A DNA stretch of 43,512 nucleotides, from contig JAJZIN010000004.1 in assembly GCA_021810575.1 (NCBI GenBank), forward strand, positions 1-43,512, given 5' to 3'. Below are positions 23,617-33,098 of the stretch, one piece after another. How positions within the stretch are numbered: the stretch's first letter is position 1; the number at the start of each line of letters is the position of its first letter. Below the pieces are notes generated by a model. That model was not told the DNA's origin. It searched no databases and saw only the letters and a list, made by a program, of their open reading frames with translations. The position numbers and the translations under genes were made by a program. The DNA is from Thermoplasmata archaeon. Lineage in GTDB: Archaea; Thermoplasmatota; Thermoplasmata; Thermoplasmatales; Thermoplasmataceae.

Positions 23617-25062
23617 ATGACTTATGATGACCTTAATGATTTCATTTCCGATCGAAGGAAAAAAAATGATTTCATCCAGATGGAAGATGAGGTAAGCACT
23701 GAACTGGAACTTACCTGGATTCTGAGTGAGGAAGAGAGGGCAGGAAAGGGAAGAACTATTCTCTTTGAAAAGGTAAAAGGCTACGATATCCCGGTTGTTG
23801 GTAATATTTTTTCAACACAGGAGAAGATGAATTCCATTCTTGGAGACACACCGGAGAATGTTGGAAATGCCATGAGAAACCTGATCAGGCCGCCGAAAGA
23901 AAGTGAGTCGCTGATTGGCAGGGGCATGGAGATGCTGAAGGAACTTGGAGGATTGAGGCCAAAATTGCACGACAAATTACCATCTTCCTATAGTGTTATC
24001 AATTCCGTTGACCTGGACAGGTATCCCATATGTACAACATGGCCGGATGATGCAGGACCATTCATTACACTACCTGTGGTCATTACGAGTGATCCTGAAA
24101 CAGGCAGGAAAAATGCAGGCATGTACAGGATGCAGAAATATGACTCGGAAACCATGGGAATGCACTGGCAGATCCATAAGGATGGGGCAAAGCATTTTGA
24201 TGAATATAAGGAGAAAGGAAAGATCATGGATGTGTCTGTTACTCTGGGAACAGACCCACTAACAATATTCTCGGCAGTTGCTCCCCTTCCAGATCCACTT
24301 GATGAATTCTCATTCTGGGGACTGATCAGCAAGGACAGGGCAAACCTTGTAAAAGGGCAGAGTGTTGATCTTTATTATCCGATGAATTCAGAAATTGTAC
24401 TGGAAGGCTATATTGATACTTCCGAATCGAGGATAGAAGGTCCCTTTGGAGATCATACTGGATATTATTCACTGCAGGAAGTGTTCCCTGTATTTCACGT
24501 GAAGAAAATAGTGGAGAAAAAGAATCCTGTCTATCCAACAACCATTGTGGGCAAGCTGTGGCATGAGGATGTGATAATGGGAAAATCCATAGAAAGACTG
24601 TTTCTTCCTCTTGTAAAGTTGCAGATACCGGAAATTGTTGATATGAATACGATGGAGGAAGCAGTGTTTCATGACATGATAGTTGTTTCCATAAAGAAGA
24701 GATTCCCCGGTCATGCAAAGAAGGTTATGTTTGCTGTGTGGGGTACCGGTCAGCTGATGTTTTCCAAGATAGTGGTTGTTGTTGATGACGATATAAACGT
24801 ACATGACAGAAAACAGGTCATATGGGCCATGAGCACCAGGATTGACCCTGCAAGGGATGTCATTATTATCCCCGGAACACATACAGATACGCTTGATCAT
24901 GCCTCATCGCTTCTGAACTATGGATCAAAGATGGGTATAGATGCAACCAGGAAATGGAAATCGGAGGGATTTAACAGGCCATGGCCGGAAACACTTTCAA
25001 TGAAACAGGATATTCAGGAAAGAGTAGATCAACTGAGAACGAAGTTCAAGAATCAAAATTAA
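23617..25062 (+). CDS. ubiD: UbiD-family (prenylated-FMN) decarboxylase
   Basis: A 481-residue UbiD-type decarboxylase that uses prenylated FMN to remove the carboxylate from an aromatic quinone precursor. Conserved parts include the GNIFST segment (62-67), the cofactor-site stretch RKNAGMYRMQ (164-173), the active-site motif EGPFGDHTGYY (274-284) with its acidic residues and Arg171, and the C-terminal DPARDVIIIPGTHTDTLDH region. Its 3' end overlaps a UbiA-type prenyltransferase by 82 bp, so the pair forms a quinone-biosynthesis operon, most likely for menaquinone-type respiratory quinone. A UbiX partner is not in the window. Confidence 0.9.
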   Translation: MTYDDLNDFISDRRKKNDFIQMEDEVSTELELTWILSEEERAGKGRTILFEKVKGYDIPVVGNIFSTQEKMNSILGDTPENVGNAMRNLIRPPKESESLIGRGMEMLKELGGLRPKLHDKLPSSYSVINSVDLDRYPICTTWPDDAGPFITLPVVITSDPETGRKNAGMYRMQKYDSETMGMHWQIHKDGAKHFDEYKEKGKIMDVSVTLGTDPLTIFSAVAPLPDPLDEFSFWGLISKDRANLVKGQSVDLYYPMNSEIVLEGYIDTSESRIEGPFGDHTGYYSLQEVFPVFHVKKIVEKKNPVYPTTIVGKLWHEDVIMGKSIERLFLPLVKLQIPEIVDMNTMEEAVFHDMIVVSIKKRFPGHAKKVMFAVWGTGQLMFSKIVVVVDDDINVHDRKQVIWAMSTRIDPARDVIIIPGTHTDTLDHASSLLNYGSKMGIDATRKWKSEGFNRPWPETLSMKQDIQERVDQLRTKFKNQN

Positions 25063-25916
25063 AAGGTTTCATCGATTACATAAAACTGGAACATACAGTT
25101 TTTGATATACCTTTCATAGTGGCAGGTAGCTTTATTGCTGCAGGAAAATATCCGGGAACCAGGATCATCATTCTTGTAATACTTGCAGGTACACTTGCAA
25201 GAGCAACAGGAATGTCGATCAACAGGCTGCTTGGGAAGAAGTATGATGTGATCAACCCGAGAAAGAGGCAATGGGGACTGGTTAATGGGTCCCTGTCAAC
25301 TTCAAGCGCCATTACATTCACTGTTATTGTGGCAGCCCTATTTGAGCTCTGTACGTTCCTGCTCAACACGTTCGTCTTCATTCTTTCTCCAGTAGTTCTT
25401 GCTCTTTTCATAATAGATCCCATGCTCAAGAGAATAACAAGATGGAGGCATTTCTTCATGGGGCTGACCATAGGGGTTGGTGTCATGGCAGGATACCTTG
25501 CCGTTATCCCTCACTTTCCATCATCACCTGAAATATATATCCTGGTAATCACAACTGCTACGTGGATTGGAGGCTTTGACATGGTATACACAATACCTGA
25601 TGTGGAATATGACAGGCAGAATGATCTAAAGACAGTCATGACTGCTTATGGGATAAGAAATGGGATGATTATTTCAGATATTACTCATGCCTTTACCCTC
25701 TTATTTTTCACCCTGCTCATATTTTACATAAACAGTTATTTCTACGCTGCAGAACTCGTTCTGATTTATTTCCTCATAATATATCAGCATTACATACTTG
25801 ATCCGGATGATACTTCTACAGTAAGGGTTTCATTCCTTAACTCCAATTCATTCATAGGCATATCATTCCTCACTGTCCTGATACTGACACAGTACCTGCC
25901 AGCTTTTGCTTTATAA
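24981..25916 (+). CDS. ubiA: UbiA-family membrane prenyltransferase (quinone biosynthesis)
   Basis: A 311-residue polytopic enzyme that attaches a prenyl chain to an aromatic acid. The first Asp motif, usually NxxxDxxxD, reads NRLLGKKYDVINPR (81-94): Asp89 and the NPR are kept but the middle Asp is Gly85. The second motif DMVYTIPDVEYD (200-211) is intact, and DPMLKRITRWRHFFMGL matches the MqnP/UbiA helix region. The start ATG 24981 lies inside ubiD. No later ATG/GTG/TTG precedes helix 1, so the 82-bp overlap appears real. With ubiD it should build the quinol pool used by the nearby bd oxidase. Confidence 0.88.
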   Translation: MAGNTFNETGYSGKSRSTENEVQESKLKGFIDYIKLEHTVFDIPFIVAGSFIAAGKYPGTRIIILVILAGTLARATGMSINRLLGKKYDVINPRKRQWGLVNGSLSTSSAITFTVIVAALFELCTFLLNTFVFILSPVVLALFIIDPMLKRITRWRHFFMGLTIGVGVMAGYLAVIPHFPSSPEIYILVITTATWIGGFDMVYTIPDVEYDRQNDLKTVMTAYGIRNGMIISDITHAFTLLFFTLLIFYINSYFYAAELVLIYFLIIYQHYILDPDDTSTVRVSFLNSNSFIGISFLTVLILTQYLPAFAL

Positions 25917-25920
25917 TAAT

Positions 25921-26808
25921 CTAGCCAAGCGGGAATATATTCAATTCGTAAATTTTTACATTTTTGAAATTTACTGGGATATTACCGATGATTTTCAGCA
26001 AATATGATTGATATACCCTGTGAATAAGGAATGTAAATTTCAAAACCCTGTCCTTCTTTTCTATCCCAAAATAAATGAGTGGGAGAATGGCTCCTTTCTT
26101 GCTGTTGAATTGCATAACCAGTTCATCGCTTATCTCAACCTCATAGGAATTATCATCTATTTTCTCAGCATCCGGTGGAACTGTACTGTCTTCATGATAT
26201 ACCATGAAAAAAGGGACTCTTCCAAGAGACGGGAATTTAAGGATTGCCAGATACTCCTCCCCAATATTTAGATCATAATTATCAAGGGAAAATTCTACCC
26301 TGTCAATTTCCATATTCTCCAAGGATGTGATATACTCCATGAAACTGATCTCTTTCAGTTTCCATACTCTAAATTTTTCATCATCAAGTAAACCTGATAT
26401 GAAATTGTTTATATCCTGCATGAAACGTTCAGAAAATGTAAATGACATATAGTGCCTGCCGCCCATTACGTAATTTATTCCAGCCATGATGGATGGAATC
26501 TCTAAAATCTCTCCTATTTTCCCTGTGCTTCCCTGTAAATCACTGGAAGCAAAAAACGTATAACAGTTACCTATTTTTCTTCCACCATATTTCTGGTTGA
26601 AAATTGCCTGATCCCTGTTTTGATTTTCTTCATTCAGGAGATACAGGAATATCATCCTTCTTTCGTCATTAAGAGCTATGAATGGAATTTTTATACTGTG
26701 TGCCCTTGAATAGTTTTCAATGGGAGAGTTATCATTGCATTCAAGAATTATTTCATGTTTTCCATTGAAAATCCTGTATTTATCAGGAAAAAGGTTCCAG
26801 TCTGCCAT
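25921..26808 (-). CDS. Uncharacterised soluble protein, relative of the gene at 11605-12546
   Basis: A 295-residue protein with no membrane helices and no recognised family. Residues about 95-155 (EILEIPSIMAGINYVMGGRH, SFTF, INNFISGLL, FRVWKL) share a pattern with the protein at 11605-12546, so they are probably lineage-specific paralogues. The rest is beta-rich with alternating hydrophobic stretches. A minus-strand TATA box CCTATTTAAATATCC (about 26830-26843) lies ~27 nt before the ATG, indicating a leaderless monocistronic mRNA. It converges with ubiA, with a 4-bp gap between the two stops. Confidence 0.7.
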   Translation of the reverse strand: MADWNLFPDKYRIFNGKHEIILECNDNSPIENYSRAHSIKIPFIALNDERRMIFLYLLNEENQNRDQAIFNQKYGGRKIGNCYTFFASSDLQGSTGKIGEILEIPSIMAGINYVMGGRHYMSFTFSERFMQDINNFISGLLDDEKFRVWKLKEISFMEYITSLENMEIDRVEFSLDNYDLNIGEEYLAILKFPSLGRVPFFMVYHEDSTVPPDAEKIDDNSYEVEISDELVMQFNSKKGAILPLIYFGIEKKDRVLKFTFLIHRVYQSYLLKIIGNIPVNFKNVKIYELNIFPLG

Positions 26809-26876
26809 TCTGTCAGACAGTGATTGTAAATGGATATTTAAATAGGATTGTGATTATAATAGGTAGAATAGGGTAT

Positions 26877-27800
26877 TCATACAGAAAGAATGTCACTGAA
26901 AACAGCACCTGCTGTCTCAAGAGGCCCGTCCATGTCTTCTGAGATATAAACCGGATTCCTCTCAGCAAACCCTATGGTACATGCCATTCCCATTGGGGCC
27001 AGCCTGAGGAATGGGTCCTCATTCTCAAGTTTGAATACCCTGGACTCTACAGTGAATTCTCCATCCATGGAAAGCTTCGCGAGGAGCATTTCATTCATTT
27101 TAATATTATCAGGATTTATTCCAGAGTAACTCAATTCTTTCAGTCTCAGGGGCTTATTGAACAGCGAATTTGCAAGAATGACCGCTTTTCTTGCGGAATC
27201 TGTTCCGTCCAGATCATCTGTCATATCCGTTTCTGCAACACCCTCTTCGGTGGCCTTCCTCTTTGCCTCTTCCAGGCTCATCCCTCCATTTACCTTTTTC
27301 ATCACAAAGTTCGATGTTAGATTTACGACACCGGTGAAACTGTTTACAGTAAAGGATGGAAAACTACTTCTCAGCAGTGAAAATATTGGAAGCCCCCCTG
27401 CAACTGTTGCCTCAAAATAGAGTTTTTTATGATTTTCCATTGATGCTCTTCCTATTTCTGGGAAGAAGTTAGCAAGTCCCGATTTATTGGCAGTTACAAT
27501 GTGCTTTCCATTTTTCATGAGATCAATGTAATCATCCCTTTCCCTTTCACCATTTCTGGATGCAGTCCTCATGTCCACATAAACGTCAAAATCAAGCTTT
27601 CTGATACTCTCCGACTTCCTGAAATCTTCTGGAGCACTCATGAATTTATTGATCTCTGTCATGTTTAGACCTTCTTCTGAGCACAGCTGCCCCCTGGAGT
27701 TCTCGATCCCGATGATCTGAATGTCAGAATTGAATTTTGCGATCAGTCTCAGCAAATTCCTGGAAACGTTCCCTGTTCCTGCAAGATAAAGCTTCCTCAT
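26877..27800 (-). CDS. hom: Homoserine dehydrogenase
   Basis: A 307-residue NAD(P)-dependent enzyme converting aspartate semialdehyde to homoserine for threonine and methionine. The Rossmann motif is AGTGNVSRN (7-15). The family segments are TANKSGLA (~103-110), FEATVAGGLPI (~129-139), the catalytic Asp-rich stretch DMTDDLDGTDSARK (~192-205) with the catalytic Lys at its end, and AVILANSLF. There is no ACT domain or aspartokinase fusion. The ATG overlaps the gyrA stop by 4 bp (ATGA), so it is translationally coupled to gyrase. This pairing is unusual functionally. Confidence 0.9.
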   Translation of the reverse strand: MRKLYLAGTGNVSRNLLRLIAKFNSDIQIIGIENSRGQLCSEEGLNMTEINKFMSAPEDFRKSESIRKLDFDVYVDMRTASRNGERERDDYIDLMKNGKHIVTANKSGLANFFPEIGRASMENHKKLYFEATVAGGLPIFSLLRSSFPSFTVNSFTGVVNLTSNFVMKKVNGGMSLEEAKRKATEEGVAETDMTDDLDGTDSARKAVILANSLFNKPLRLKELSYSGINPDNIKMNEMLLAKLSMDGEFTVESRVFKLENEDPFLRLAPMGMACTIGFAERNPVYISEDMDGPLETAGAVFSDILSV

Positions 27801-30187
27801 TGTTCCAGCTCCACTTTTCCCACGGAGATGACCTCATCGTCACCACTGACATCTATAAGTTTCACACCCTGTGAATTCCTGCTCACTTCCCTTATTGTCG
27901 AGGCCTTGATCCTTATGGTCTGTTCGTTTCTGGTCATTATTATGAGTTCGTCATTCTCATTCACAGGAATAGCCTCCACTATCTTTCCCGTTTTCTCGGT
28001 GATCTTCATGACCTTGACTCCCATGCTTCCCCTGTGATGGCTCGTAAACTCATGCTCCTCAGTTCTCTTTCCTATTCCCCTTGATGATACTGTCAGGATG
28101 TTCTGGCCAGGTTCAATGGCAAAGGCCTTTATCACATACTCCTTTCCCTGAACCTTCATTGACCTTACACCTCTGGAAGTTCTACCTGTCGTCCTTACTT
28201 CATCGGACCTGAATCTTGCTGCCTTCCCATTGCTTGATATGACAACTATATCGTGATCAGATTCCAGGATGAATGCAGAAATAAGTTCGTCGCCCTCTTC
28301 AAGGTTCACTGCCCTGATGCCAGCCGAGTTTATATTTGCAAAGTCCTCAACGGAAGTTTTCTTTATGAAGCCACCTCTTGTTGCCATGATCAGGAATGAT
28401 CCTACCTTATCTTCAAACCTGAGAACTTCTGTTAATCTTTCAGTTTCTGCAAGCTTGAGGAAGGCAGAACCGATGACGCCGACACCTGTTCTGCTCTTGC
28501 TCTCAATCCTGTAAGCCTTTATCTTGAATACCCTTCCTGTGTTGGTGAAGAAGAGAACATTATCATGTGAACTGCAGTGAATCAGTGATCTCACCTGATC
28601 CTCGTCCCTAACACTTGTCTGAACGCCTTTCCCGCCTCTCTTCTGTGCGCGATATTCATCCAGCGTTACCCTCTTTATGAAACCTTTCTCTGTAAGTATG
28701 ATGACGCTCTCCTCAACAGGGATTGTCTGATCTTCTGACAGATTCATGTAGCCTCCTGACTTGACCTCTGTCCTCCTTTCATCACCATACTTCTTGATCA
28801 GGGCCTGGATTTCCTCTATGAGGATGCTGTCCCTTTCACTTTCATTGTTTATGATGCTGTTCAGTCTTTTCAGTTCGTTGAATGTGTCCTCCAGCTCTTT
28901 TTTAATCTTCTCGTGTTCCAGTGATGTGAGTCTCTGCAACCTCATGTCAAGAATTGCGTTTGCCTGTATCTCTGTAAGATCAAGGGACTGCATCAGTTTT
29001 GTTCTTGCTTCTGTTGTTTCCCTGCTTCCCCTGATCAGAGATATGACAAGATCGAGCTGTTCTATGGCTTTCTCAAGACCGAGCAGTATATGTTCCCTTT
29101 CCTTCAGCTTATCATAGTCAAACTGGCTCCTTTTCAGGATGACCTTTAGCCTGTGATCTATGTAGCTTTTCATGAGTTCCTTGAGGTTCATCTGTCTTGG
29201 TTCATTGTTCAGGAGAACCAGGTTGTTTATGCTGATGCTCTGTTCAAGTTCTGTCTTAGAATACAGCTGGTTCAGAATTAATCCTTTCCTGTCCTCGTCC
29301 TTTATTTTAATTACTATCCTCATTCCTTCCCTGTTGCTTTCGTCCCTCACATCGGTAATTCCCTCTATCTTTCCGTCATCAACATGTCTTACGACATTTT
29401 CAAGAAATGTTACCTTATTGACACCATAGGGAAGGCTGGTAATGACGATCCTCTTCTTATCATCAATATTTGCTTCTCCGCGACATATGACCTTTCCTCT
29501 CCCCGTTTCATATGCTCTGATTAGATCGTCTGTCATCCATATTATTCCACCACCCGGGAAGTCTGGTCCCTTTAGATGTTGAAGCAGATCCTTCACAGTC
29601 GCACCTGGATTCCTGACCAGCTCTATGATCCCGTTTCCCACCTCTGTAAGGTTGTGAGGAAGGAGATTTGTGGCCATTCCTACTGCTATTCCAGAACTTC
29701 CATTTATGAGCAGGTTTGGGACAACCGATGGAAGATAATCCGGTTCCTGCAGGGAACCATCAAAATTCAGCCTGAACGGTACCGTATTCTTGTCTATATC
29801 CTTCAGCATCTCCTCTGCTAGCTGGTTGGTTCTAGCTTCAGTATATCTCATTGCCGCCGGTGCATCACCATCTATTGACCCAAAATTTCCCTGCCCATCG
29901 ATAAGCATATACCTGAGGGAAAAATCCTGAGCCATCCTTGCCATTGCATCGTAAATTGCACTGTCTCCATGTGGATGATATTTACCCATGGCTTCTCCAA
30001 CTATCCTTGCAGATTTCCTGTAAGGCTTATCGTGTGTGAAGTTATTTTCATACATTGAATAGAGTATCCTTCTCTGAACTGGCTTCAGTCCATCCCTCAC
30101 ATCTGGTATTGCCCTGCTGACAATTACGCTCATTGCATATTCAAGATAGGATTTTTTAATTTCTGTTTCTACTGGTTTCAATTCCAT
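27797..30187 (-). CDS. gyrA: DNA gyrase subunit A
   Basis: A 796-residue subunit of the bacterial-type topoisomerase II that introduces negative supercoils. The catalytic tyrosine is Tyr115 in AAMRYTEART. The quinolone-determining region HPHGDSAIYD has Ser76 and Asp80, the drug-sensitive residues (E. coli Ser83/Asp87). The C-terminal pinwheel domain carries the GyrA box as QKRGGKG (515-521), which supports true gyrase rather than topo IV activity. The ATG is 10 bp after gyrB and preceded by AAGGTGATCT, a good ribosome binding site. Gyrase in archaea is a known ancient import from bacteria. Confidence 0.96.
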   Translation of the reverse strand: MELKPVETEIKKSYLEYAMSVIVSRAIPDVRDGLKPVQRRILYSMYENNFTHDKPYRKSARIVGEAMGKYHPHGDSAIYDAMARMAQDFSLRYMLIDGQGNFGSIDGDAPAAMRYTEARTNQLAEEMLKDIDKNTVPFRLNFDGSLQEPDYLPSVVPNLLINGSSGIAVGMATNLLPHNLTEVGNGIIELVRNPGATVKDLLQHLKGPDFPGGGIIWMTDDLIRAYETGRGKVICRGEANIDDKKRIVITSLPYGVNKVTFLENVVRHVDDGKIEGITDVRDESNREGMRIVIKIKDEDRKGLILNQLYSKTELEQSISINNLVLLNNEPRQMNLKELMKSYIDHRLKVILKRSQFDYDKLKEREHILLGLEKAIEQLDLVISLIRGSRETTEARTKLMQSLDLTEIQANAILDMRLQRLTSLEHEKIKKELEDTFNELKRLNSIINNESERDSILIEEIQALIKKYGDERRTEVKSGGYMNLSEDQTIPVEESVIILTEKGFIKRVTLDEYRAQKRGGKGVQTSVRDEDQVRSLIHCSSHDNVLFFTNTGRVFKIKAYRIESKSRTGVGVIGSAFLKLAETERLTEVLRFEDKVGSFLIMATRGGFIKKTSVEDFANINSAGIRAVNLEEGDELISAFILESDHDIVVISSNGKAARFRSDEVRTTGRTSRGVRSMKVQGKEYVIKAFAIEPGQNILTVSSRGIGKRTEEHEFTSHHRGSMGVKVMKITEKTGKIVEAIPVNENDELIIMTRNEQTIRIKASTIREVSRNSQGVKLIDVSGDDEVISVGKVELEQ

Positions 30188-30197
30188 TCAGATCACC

Positions 30198-32132
30198 TTA
30201 AAAATCAATTTCCCCCACGTATTTTGCATTCTCCTCTATGAATCTTCTTCTTGGCTCAACCTTGTCTCCCATCAGGATTGAAAATGTGTGATCTGCCTCA
30301 TCTGCATCTTCAACATCTACCCTCACGAGTCTCCTGGTATCTGGGTTCATGGCAGTGTCCCATAGCTGTTCCGGGTTCATCTCTCCAAGACCCTTGAATC
30401 TCTGTGTTACAACATTCTTTCCGAGTTCTGATACTACCTTATCTCTTTCCTCCTCAGAATATACATAATAGACCTTGTCACCTTTCTGTACCCTGTAAAG
30501 TGGAGGTTCAGCGAAGTATATGTTTCCATTCTTGATCAGTTTCAATGCATGTCTGTAAAAGAATGTCAGGAGCAGAGTTCTTATGTGTGCGCCGTCAACA
30601 TCGGCATCGGTCATGATTATTATCTTTCCATACCTCAGACTATCAAGGTTCAATTCCTCACCCACACCTGTGCCAAGTACTATGATCAGGTCCTTGATTA
30701 TCTGGTTCGCGAATGTCTTGCTGTCGTTTGCCTTCTCCACATTGAGAATTTTACCTCTAAGAGGCATCACTGCCTGATATTCCCTGTTTCTTGCCTGTTT
30801 CGCAGATCCACCTGCTGAGTCTCCCTCCACGATATAAATCTCTGTTTTTGATGGATCAGATGATGAGCAGTCGGCCAGCTTGCCTGGCATGCTCCCTGTT
30901 CCGAGGCTTGATCTCTTCTTTATTAGTTCTTTGGCATTCCTTGATGCTTCCCTTGCCTCCGCTGCCATCAATGCCCTTCTCACTATTAGATTGGCCACGT
31001 GTGGATAACTTTCCAGATAGAATTTCATCTGGCTCTCCAGTATGGACTGTACAACCCCCTTGATTTCCCCATTTCCCAGTTTCTCCTTTGTCTGTCCCTC
31101 AAACTGTGGGTTGTACATTTTCACATGAAGAACTGCGACAAGACCATCCCTTACGTCATCGCCTATTAGATTGTCCACACCCTTTACGAGGTTGTTCTTC
31201 TTCGCGAAGTCAAGTATTGCCTTTGATAATCCTGTCCTGAATCCGGCAACATGTGTTCCACCCTCGTCTGTCCTTATATTGTTCACGAAGGACTTCATGA
31301 CCTCCATGGAGTTTGATGAATACTGAAGTGCAAACTCAACAACCACATCTGACTTTTCTTCCTGTCCCTTGATTGTTTCCTTCAATAGGAGATCATATCC
31401 CTCGGAAAGGTATGATACGAATTCTGAAAGGCCACCAGAAAAGTGGAATATATCCTTTTTTCCTGATCTTTCATCCCTCATTTCAAAGGATATGTTTGAG
31501 TTGAGATATGCCAGTTCTCTCATTCTGCGCTCCAGGATTTCATAACTGTATACTGTCTCCTGGAAAATTTCAGGGTCCGGCCAGAATTTAATTGTTGTAC
31601 CGGACTCACTCTTCAGGTTCAGACTGATATCCTTCAGAACTGGATCATTTTCCTTTTCTTCTTCCCTTACAGTGATCAGGTGACCATCTGGAATACCCCT
31701 CCTGAAAATTTCATAATAAATATTTCCATTCCTTTTTATGACGGCAATGAGTTTTTCTGAAAGTGCATTGACCACATGCACTCCTACCCCATGAAGACCA
31801 CCAGTGACCTTGTAAACCTTCTTGTCAAATTTTGCCCCACTGTGCAGTTCAGTCAGGACAATTTCAAGTGCTGGCCTCTTGTATTGAGGGTGAATATCCA
31901 CAGGAATGCCTCTCCCGTTATCCTCGACTGTCACGCTACCGTCTTTTCCCAGTGTTATTAACACCTTATCCGCAAATCCCGCATTTGCTTCATCAACGCA
32001 GTTATCTACTACCTCATAAACAAGATGATGAAGGCCGCCTTCTCCCGTATTGCCAATATACATTCCTGGCACTTTTCTAACTGCCTTCAATCCCTCCAGT
32101 ATCTGTATCTGTGATGCATCGTATTGATCCAA
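30198..32132 (-). CDS. gyrB: DNA gyrase subunit B
   Basis: A 644-residue ATPase/TOPRIM subunit. The GHKL ATP site shows Glu40 and Asn44 in YEVVDNCVDEA, DNGRGIP (71-77) and the TGGLHGVGVHVVNAL lid. The TOPRIM metal motifs are VEGDSAGGSAKQ and DADVDGAHIRTLL, and the Gly-rich FKGLGEMNP lies near the C-terminus. No long insert is present, matching the short GyrB type. The start is TTG at 32132 (no ATG in frame upstream), with TATA-like CATATAAG (minus strand, ~32157-32164) about 25-30 nt before it. First gene of a gyrB-gyrA-hom operon. Confidence 0.96.
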   Translation of the reverse strand: MDQYDASQIQILEGLKAVRKVPGMYIGNTGEGGLHHLVYEVVDNCVDEANAGFADKVLITLGKDGSVTVEDNGRGIPVDIHPQYKRPALEIVLTELHSGAKFDKKVYKVTGGLHGVGVHVVNALSEKLIAVIKRNGNIYYEIFRRGIPDGHLITVREEEKENDPVLKDISLNLKSESGTTIKFWPDPEIFQETVYSYEILERRMRELAYLNSNISFEMRDERSGKKDIFHFSGGLSEFVSYLSEGYDLLLKETIKGQEEKSDVVVEFALQYSSNSMEVMKSFVNNIRTDEGGTHVAGFRTGLSKAILDFAKKNNLVKGVDNLIGDDVRDGLVAVLHVKMYNPQFEGQTKEKLGNGEIKGVVQSILESQMKFYLESYPHVANLIVRRALMAAEAREASRNAKELIKKRSSLGTGSMPGKLADCSSSDPSKTEIYIVEGDSAGGSAKQARNREYQAVMPLRGKILNVEKANDSKTFANQIIKDLIIVLGTGVGEELNLDSLRYGKIIIMTDADVDGAHIRTLLLTFFYRHALKLIKNGNIYFAEPPLYRVQKGDKVYYVYSEEERDKVVSELGKNVVTQRFKGLGEMNPEQLWDTAMNPDTRRLVRVDVEDADEADHTFSILMGDKVEPRRRFIEENAKYVGEIDF

Positions 32133-32248
32133 ACCTATCCTACCCCCATGGTTTCATTACTTATATGTGTTTTAATTTTTTTTCACTTATCAATATTATA
32201 ATTGAAGAGTCAATAAAACACTAACTTAATTGAAGATCAGAATTGAGA

Positions 32249-33040
32249 CTATTTATTCAGTACATTTGTGTAAAATGAGATGTATCTGAATGGTTCTTCC
32301 ATTTCTACAGTATTACCATTTTTATTCTCGTATTTTCTTATGAATTGTGGTTCACCGAATACTTTTGTAACCGGCTCGCTGCCCCTGTCGAAATTTATGA
32401 GGTATTTCCCCCTTAAATCCTTTCTTACATCTGAAAGAGTCCTGTAATCCTTCATTGAGAAATTATGTTCATACCAGTTCTTGCCAGGATAGGGCGGATC
32501 CATATAGAAGAAAGTGCGTTCATTGTCATATTTCTTTAGGAATGCAAGGTAATCCATATTTTCAAGCTTCCATGAAGATATGGTCTTCTTTATTGCTGGC
32601 AGAACGCCAATTGTCTTCCCCATTGCAGTGAATGAACTTTTTTCCCTGGATGTTGAGTATGTTTCACCCATTCCTCCAAAGGTTGTGTTATACCTGTAAA
32701 ACGTCTTGAAAGCACTGTATGTTCTATCTTCTTTCTTTTCCTCCTGTTCCTCTCTCATCTGTTTCCTGAATTCAATGAAATTTTTAGGTGATGACAGCCA
32801 CTGTTTTACATATTCCATGAATGAGTCATATGAATCCCTCAGGCTCAGTAAAAGATCGTATATATCCCGGTTTATCTCATTATATATTACATTCTCTGCA
32901 CCCATGTTCAGAGAAACCGTGGCTGAACCTCCAAACACATCAGCGAATGCATCCATGTTTGATTTTTTCCATACTTCCCTTATATCCGGGATGGAAACCC
33001 ATTTCGAGCCGGGATATTTTATGAGCCTCAATTTTTTCAT
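32249..33040 (-). CDS. D12-class (Dam-type) N6-adenine DNA methyltransferase
   Basis: A 263-residue S-adenosylmethionine-dependent methylase. Motif X is KYPGSKW (8-14; usually KYxGGK), motif I is FADVFGGSATVSLN (~32-45), and the catalytic motif IV is DPPYPG (~180-185), the alpha-group adenine methylase signature. The N-terminal order X-I-...-IV is that of D12/Dam enzymes. No restriction gene lies nearby, so it is an orphan that may mark DNA for replication or regulation, or a leftover of a restriction system. It lies between merA and gyrB on the same strand, with its own AT-rich promoter gap. Recognition sequence unknown. Confidence 0.88.
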   Translation of the reverse strand: MKKLRLIKYPGSKWVSIPDIREVWKKSNMDAFADVFGGSATVSLNMGAENVIYNEINRDIYDLLLSLRDSYDSFMEYVKQWLSSPKNFIEFRKQMREEQEEKKEDRTYSAFKTFYRYNTTFGGMGETYSTSREKSSFTAMGKTIGVLPAIKKTISSWKLENMDYLAFLKKYDNERTFFYMDPPYPGKNWYEHNFSMKDYRTLSDVRKDLRGKYLINFDRGSEPVTKVFGEPQFIRKYENKNGNTVEMEEPFRYISFYTNVLNK

Positions 33041-33098
33041 ATTAGATCAGTTAGAACCCTGATTCATAGCTAACATAAAAATATTGAAAAACTTTCCA

